The notes under the pieces are model-generated. The model made no database searches. It was given only the letters and a program-made list of their open reading frames with translations, and had not been told where the DNA came from. Below, one piece after another: positions 6,227 to 7,722 of a DNA stretch of 7,722 nt; the stretch's first letter is position 1, and every line of letters begins with the position of its first letter. The translations under genes and the position numbers were made by a program. The DNA comes from Acidobacteriota bacterium (GTDB taxonomy: Bacteria; Acidobacteriota; Terriglobia; Terriglobales; Acidobacteriaceae): the NCBI GenBank assembly GCA_021802085.1, contig JAKAAZ010000176.1:1-7722 (forward strand), given 5' to 3'.

Positions 6227-7324
6227 ATGACCATAAAACGTCAGCATCCGGATAAATCCCTGCCCCTCGGAACCGTGGGTCTGAAAGAACTCGCCGCGCA
6301 TCTGGGGCTTTCGCAAGCCACGGTGTCTCGTGTCATCAACCGGTCTGCAACGACGCATCGTATTTCCGCAACCACACAGCAGCGTGTTCTGGCCGCCGCC
6401 GCGTCTCTCAATTACAGGCCGAATGTTTTTGCCCGCGGATTGCGGAACAAGCGCAGCTTCACTGTAGGCGTCATAGTCCCGGAAATCAGGGATGGTTACT
6501 CGACCGCCGTGCTGGGAGGAATCGAGGACACGCTGCTGCAGAATGGCTTCTTCTATTTTGTCGTGAGCCATCGCCATCGGGAAGACTTGCTCCTGGGCTA
6601 TCCTCGTCTTCTCCTGGATCGGGCCGTGGAAGGCATCATTGCGGTGGACTCAGCCATTCAAGAGGACCTGCCCGTTCCCGTGGTCGCCATCTCCGGACAC
6701 ATTCGCCATAAATCCACCGTCAATATCAAGCTCGATCATATTCTGGCTGCGCGATATGCGCTCGAACATCTGCATAAACTTGGGCACCGCCGCATAGCCA
6801 TTATCAAGGGGCAGGCCTTCAGCTCCGATACGGCCGTCCGCTGGAATGCTATTTGCAAAACGGTCGCCGGGCTCGGCCTTTCCATCGATCCCAAGCTCGT
6901 TGTGCAATTGGAAGGTTCAGCCCCCGGCATCGGTCCAGGCCGAGAGGCTGCCCTCGAATTGCTTCAGCGCAAGCGGCCTTTCTCGGCCATCTTTGCCTTC
7001 AACGACCTCTCGGCGATCGGCGCAATAACCGTGCTTCATGAAGCGGGACTTCGGGTACCGGCACAGATTTCCGTGGTGGGATTTGACGATATCCTCAGCG
7101 CCTCGACCAACAATCCCGCGCTGACCACCGTGCGGCAGCCGCTGAACGAGATGGGTCAAATTGCAGCCACGACGCTGCTGCAGTTGATCCAACGAGAGAA
7201 CCCCGATCCACCGAAATCTTCCATCCGCGTCGTACCTACATTTATCGTGCGTGAGTCCACGGCAGACGCTCCACGCAGGGTGCAATCCATGACGAAGAAT
7301 CAAACATTCACAAAACCTGCGTGA
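6227..7324 (+). CDS. LacI-family transcriptional regulator
   Basis: Cytoplasmic sugar-responsive DNA-binding repressor of 365 residues, typical length plus short tails at both ends. Residues 17-39 are the helix-turn-helix (GLKELAAHLGLSQATVSRVI); residues 62-74 carry the hinge helix (NYRPNVFARGLRN), whose L72 corresponds to the leucine that LacI proteins wedge into the operator's central CpG. Residues 78-350 are the periplasmic-binding-protein-like sensor (FTVGVIVPEIRDGY, HLHKLGHRRIAIIKG, FNDLSAIGAITVLHEAGL, ISVVGFDDI). The recognition helix has Gln-Ala at the two positions that set operator specificity (Y17-Q18 in LacI). The PurR-like operator at 3807-3822 is its likely target, making it the local regulator of hydrolase and receptor. 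The ATG has only a weak, distant GAGG (6208-6211); GTG at V17 is a possible but less likely start because it would remove the first residues before the helix-turn-helix. The C-terminal ~20 residues after IVRESTAD are basic and unlike the family core. Effector unknown; probably a disaccharide or oligosaccharide released by the neighbouring enzyme. Confidence 0.93.
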   Translation: MTIKRQHPDKSLPLGTVGLKELAAHLGLSQATVSRVINRSATTHRISATTQQRVLAAAASLNYRPNVFARGLRNKRSFTVGVIVPEIRDGYSTAVLGGIEDTLLQNGFFYFVVSHRHREDLLLGYPRLLLDRAVEGIIAVDSAIQEDLPVPVVAISGHIRHKSTVNIKLDHILAARYALEHLHKLGHRRIAIIKGQAFSSDTAVRWNAICKTVAGLGLSIDPKLVVQLEGSAPGIGPGREAALELLQRKRPFSAIFAFNDLSAIGAITVLHEAGLRVPAQISVVGFDDILSASTNNPALTTVRQPLNEMGQIAATTLLQLIQRENPDPPKSSIRVVPTFIVRESTADAPRRVQSMTKNQTFTKPA

Positions 7325-7437
7325 AGCCCGGGTAGAGCAGCTCAAATGCCACTGGCTCTGCTATGCTGAGGTTCTGTTCTCAGGCATTCTGGCTGCAGCG
7401 TCTCGTACCGTCTGGGATTTTCCGTCGGTGAAACACA
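7325..7437 (+). other. Spacer between regulator and transporter genes
   Basis: This 113-bp stretch has no open frame I trust. It contains imperfect pairing: AATGC/GCATT enclosing CTGAG/CTCAG near 7344-7390, with a one-sided 16-base bulge and no T-run. I see neither a good terminator nor a good promoter. GGTG (7427-7430) is a weak ribosome site for the following gene. Confidence 0.3.
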
Positions 7438-7653
7438 TTGAATACATCGTCACGCACACGGCCCGGCTTGTTCCTCTTGTATCTCAGCTTCATCCTCATG
7501 GGTATCTGCACAACAATCCTGGGGCCCATCTTGCCAGCGCTTTCTGCCCGCTGGAACATGAATGATGCCCACGCCGGGTCTCTTTTTACAGCCCAATTTT
7601 TGGGAATTATATACTTTACTCCCTGCTGGAACTTGCCAACTGTTTGTACGTGA
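7438..7653 (+). pseudogene. Truncated MFS transporter, N-terminal 56 residues only
   Basis: Start of an inner-membrane major facilitator superfamily transporter. The TTG at 7438 is the first possible start after an in-frame TGA at 7429-7431 and has GGTG seven bases upstream. The product opens with a short polar tail (NTSSRTRP), then transmembrane helix 1 (GLFLLYLSFILMGICTTILG) and the loop and helix-2 entry typical of sugar-type MFS proteins (PALSARWNMNDAHAGSLFTAQFLG). After the glycine at 7603-7605 the resemblance ends: 15 unrelated residues follow and a TGA closes the frame at 7651-7653. A full MFS protein needs about 400 residues and 12 helices, so this fragment cannot transport. Neither other plus frame resumes MFS-like sequence before the window ends, which argues for an insertion, rearrangement or assembly join rather than a one-base slip. 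Context suggests it was the inner-membrane importer of the sugar released by the hydrolase. Confidence 0.65.
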
Positions 7654-7722
7654 TCCGGGTTCCTATCGACTTCCCCAGCAGAGAATCGATCCGGTCGAGC
7701 GTATGAATCTTCACGTTCCCCT
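7616..7722 (-). CDS. Possible C-terminal end of an unidentified gene entering from the right
   Basis: A minus-strand frame is open from the window edge to a TAA at 7618-7616 and gives 34 residues, including KIHTLDRIDSLLGKSIGTR and ending ASSSRE. The mix of charged and aliphatic residues is protein-like, but I do not recognise the family. It ends about 10 bp from the point where MFS homology stops. That is the layout expected if an insertion sequence with its transposase end close to its border had landed in the transporter gene. Only one end is in view, so no terminal inverted repeat or target duplication can be tested. Another minus frame and one plus frame are also open here, so this could be chance. 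Confidence 0.25.
   Translation of the reverse strand, partial: GNVKIHTLDRIDSLLGKSIGTRITYKQLASSSRE

Noticed and set aside
6011..6577. Minus-strand open frame of 188 codons
   Set aside because: Crosses the end of the hydrolase and the start of the regulator on the opposite strand; both plus-strand genes are secure and this frame shows no domain.
7344..7390. Hairpin as terminator after the regulator gene
   Set aside because: Pairing is short and interrupted by a 16-base one-sided bulge, and no T-run follows.
1..7722. CRISPR array, tRNA, rRNA or a dedicated defence system
   Set aside because: No regularly spaced repeats, cloverleaf sequence, conserved rRNA blocks or defence-type domains were seen on either strand.

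Overview
The window looks like a soil Acidobacteriota (Terriglobia-like) chromosome. The basis is a very large Oar-type TonB-dependent receptor with an N-terminal carboxypeptidase-regulatory-like domain, a gene class strongly expanded in that phylum, next to a secreted sugar-polymer hydrolase, a LacI-type repressor and an MFS transporter. This assignment is by family pattern only; no rRNA or other phylogenetic marker is present. Coding regions are moderately GC-rich, with no tRNA, rRNA or CRISPR array visible.

Layout. Positions 1-124 hold the 3' flank of the receptor with no confident gene. Positions 125-3686 (minus) encode an outer-membrane receptor of about 1,185 residues, split by one apparent +1 frameshift near 1250-1268. 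Positions 3687-3970 are a divergent control region unusually rich in inverted repeats, including a 16-bp LacI/PurR-type operator that overlaps a plausible promoter, and two stem-loops in the leader of the next gene. Positions 3971-6139 (plus) encode a secreted three-module enzyme whose C-terminal half belongs to the 'glucoamylase' PF10091/GH144 group (endo-beta-1,2-glucanase type). Positions 6227-7324 (plus) encode a LacI-family regulator. Positions 7438 to about 7605 (plus) encode the first ~56 residues of an MFS transporter, after which homology stops; a short minus-strand open frame running in from the right edge ends about 10 bp beyond the break, so the gene appears interrupted.

Working model (inference): a small glucan-utilisation locus. 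The receptor imports oligosaccharides across the outer membrane, the secreted enzyme cuts the polymer (beta-1,2-glucan is the best guess), the MFS protein moves the sugar across the inner membrane, and the LacI protein represses the divergent promoters until the sugar binds. No SusD-like lipoprotein and no beta-glucosidase is visible. Two of the four genes (receptor and transporter) look damaged in this sequence, so the locus may be decaying, or the read or assembly may contain errors.
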